NCBI GenBank assembly: GCA_010405405.1
Contig: MU004233.1
Location: 1,671,706 to 1,735,705, forward strand
DNA length: 64,000 nucleotides
Direction: 5' to 3'
From: Microthyrium microscopicum
Taxonomy: Eukaryota > Ascomycota > Dothideomycetes > Microthyriales > Microthyriaceae
The first letter of the stretch is position 1, and every line of letters starts with the position of its first letter. The notes under the pieces were generated by a model. The model was not told where the DNA came from, did not search any database, and saw nothing but the letters and a program-made list of their open reading frames with translations. A program made the translations under genes and the position numbers. Shown piece after piece: positions 62,600 to 64,000 of this stretch.

Positions 62600-63980
62600 T
62601 ACTATTAACTTATATTATAGAGTCCATAACAATTAATATTATATGTAAAACGCACAGACTAACTAAATTAACTAAGTCTATAATATTTTAATAAATTGTT
62701 TTAGTAACTTACTTAACTCTATAACAATTAATATTAGATATAGAACGCACAGACCAACTAGGACTATAACATTTTAAGAAATTGTTCTAGTAAATTACTA
62801 AATTCTATAACATTTAATACTACACGTATAACGCACAGACTAACTAAGTCTATAACATTTTAATAAAAGTTTTAGTAAGTTATACTTTATAACAATTAAT
62901 ATTAGATATAAAACGCACAGACTAACTAAAACTATAACATTTTAATAAATTATTCTAGTAAATTACTAAATTCTATAACATTTAATACTATACGTATAAC
63001 GCACAGACTAACTAAGTCTATAACATTTTAATAAAAGTTTTAGTAAATTATACTTTATAACAATTAATATTATATATAAAACGCATAGACTAACTAGAAC
63101 TATAACATTTTAAAAAATTATTCTAGTAAATTACTAAATTCTATAATATTTAATACTATACGTATAACGCATAAACTAACTAAGTCTATAAAATCTTAAT
63201 AAATTATTTTAGTAACTTACCTAACTCTATAATAATTAATATTAGATATAAAACGCACAGACCAACTAGAACTATAACATTTTAATAAATTGTTCTAGTA
63301 AATTACTAAATTCTATAATATTTAATACTCTACGTATAACGTACAGACTAACTAGGTCTATAACATTTTAATAAAAGTTTTAGTAAATTATACTCTATAA
63401 TAATTAATATTATATATAAAACGCACAGACTAACTAAATAAACTAGGTTTATAACATTTTAATAAATTATTCTAGTAAGTTACTAAATTCTATAATATTT
63501 AATACTATAAGTATAACGTACAAACTAACTAGGTCTATAATATTTTAATAAATTATTCTAGTAAATTACTAAATTTTATAATATTTAATACTATAAGTAT
63601 AACGCATAGACCAACTAGGTCTATAACGTTTTAATAACTTGTTTTAATATAATATTTAATACTATAAGTATAACGCACAAACTAACTAAGTCTATAATAT
63701 TTTAATTAAAGTTTTAGTAAATTACTAAATTCTATAATATTTAATACTATAAATATAACGCATAGACTAACTAGGTCTATAATATTTTAATAAATTATTC
63801 TAGTAAATTACTAAATTCTATAACATTTAATACTATACGTATAACGTATAGACCAACTAAGTCTATAACATTTTAATAAAAGTTCTAGTAAATTATACTT
63901 TACAATAATTAATATTATAAGTATAACGTTTAGATTAACTAAATTAATACATTTATAATATTTTAATCTAGTACGTATAA
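62600..63980. repeat. Satellite array, ~82-86-bp units, running to the window edge
   Basis: At least 16 units carry the anchor ACGCACAGAC (or RIP variants) and CTATAACATTTTAATAAA. Anchors lie at about 62650, 62745, 62831, 62913, 62999, 63081, 63167, 63253, 63339, 63421, 63516, 63602, 63673, 63758, 63844 and 63926. Two unit types, TTAATATTAGATATAAAACG and TTAATACTATACGTATAACG, alternate for much of the array and give a dimer of about 168 bp. Confidence 0.9.
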
Positions 63981-64000
63981 TATTTAGAAAAGGTAGTAGC

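Larger units (their letters stand above)
24355..64000. repeat. Large A+T-rich, RIP-mutated repeat block
   Basis: Immediately after 24,354 the DNA switches to TA-dominated sequence for the rest of the window. CTA, TAG and TTA trimers dominate, and CpA and TpG are nearly absent, while CpG-containing words such as ACGT and GCGC persist. That is the signature of repeat-induced point mutation, which converts CpA to TpA in duplicated DNA during the sexual cycle of Pezizomycotina. No intact gene was found; the small open frames at 27304-27579 and 31062-31244 are by-products. Two Gypsy elements and several tandem arrays are listed separately. The remaining stretches (24.4-27.5, 36.7-42.5, 52.6-58.1 and 61.1-62.6 kb) are decayed repeats I cannot classify. 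Confidence 0.85.

Noticed and set aside
62600-64000. CRISPR-like array
   Set aside because: Contiguous satellite units without unique spacers in a eukaryotic genome; not a CRISPR.

Overview
The window is nuclear DNA from a filamentous ascomycete. Short introns of about 47-60 nt with GTAAGT-like donors and CTAAC-type branch sites support this, as does the fungal gene set and a long tract showing C-to-T decay typical of repeat-induced point mutation (RIP). The (6-4)-type photolyase, GH55 glucanase, CE16-like esterase and a small cysteine-rich secreted protein would suit a plant-associated Pezizomycotina, perhaps a Leotiomycete. That lineage guess is inference.

The window has two compartments. 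Positions 1 to about 24,350 are gene-rich with ordinary base composition. In order they hold a secreted GDSL esterase running off the left edge (-), a (6-4) photolyase/cryptochrome (-), a DsbA/FrnE-like oxidoreductase (+), an MNR2/ALR-type CorA magnesium transporter (-), a secreted type-B carboxylesterase (-), a six-exon GH55 exo-beta-1,3-glucanase (+), an uncharacterised nuclear-type protein (-), a 5'-truncated cytochrome P450 (+), a 99-aa two-helix membrane protein (-), a 98-aa secreted cysteine-rich protein in four exons including a 17-nt micro-exon (-), a Hep_59/C9orf78-like protein (+) and hexokinase (-). A decayed, unrecognised coding region sits against the boundary. I rebuilt exon structures by hand; splice sites and reading phases close for all multi-exon genes except the one ending at 15,118.

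From about 24,355 to 64,000 the DNA is extremely A+T-rich, saturated with TpA and almost without CpA/TpG. I found no intact gene there. Two decayed Ty3/Gypsy elements are well delimited, both in minus orientation. Gypsy-1 (27,515-35,289) has 228-bp LTRs and a TAATA target duplication. Gypsy-2 (44,939-52,521) has 162-bp LTRs and a GCTAT target duplication, and it splits a 71-bp satellite array. The rest is decayed repeats and tandem arrays with periods of about 7, 56, 63, 69, 71, 85, 95-139, 110, 166 and 360 bp. There are two or three less-mutated islands near 42.5-43.5, 58.2-59.7 and 60.3-61.1 kb.

The genes do not form an obvious pathway or secondary-metabolite cluster. Several encode secreted carbohydrate- or ester-active enzymes (esterase, carboxylesterase, glucanase); the others are housekeeping or light-repair genes. 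The pattern is a gene block abutting a RIP-inactivated transposon block, with small secreted, truncated and decayed genes towards the junction. I found no convincing new multi-gene system. The most noteworthy items are the micro-exon secreted protein, the decayed gene at the boundary, the 63-bp in-frame repeat, the satellite split by Gypsy-2 and the right-edge satellite.
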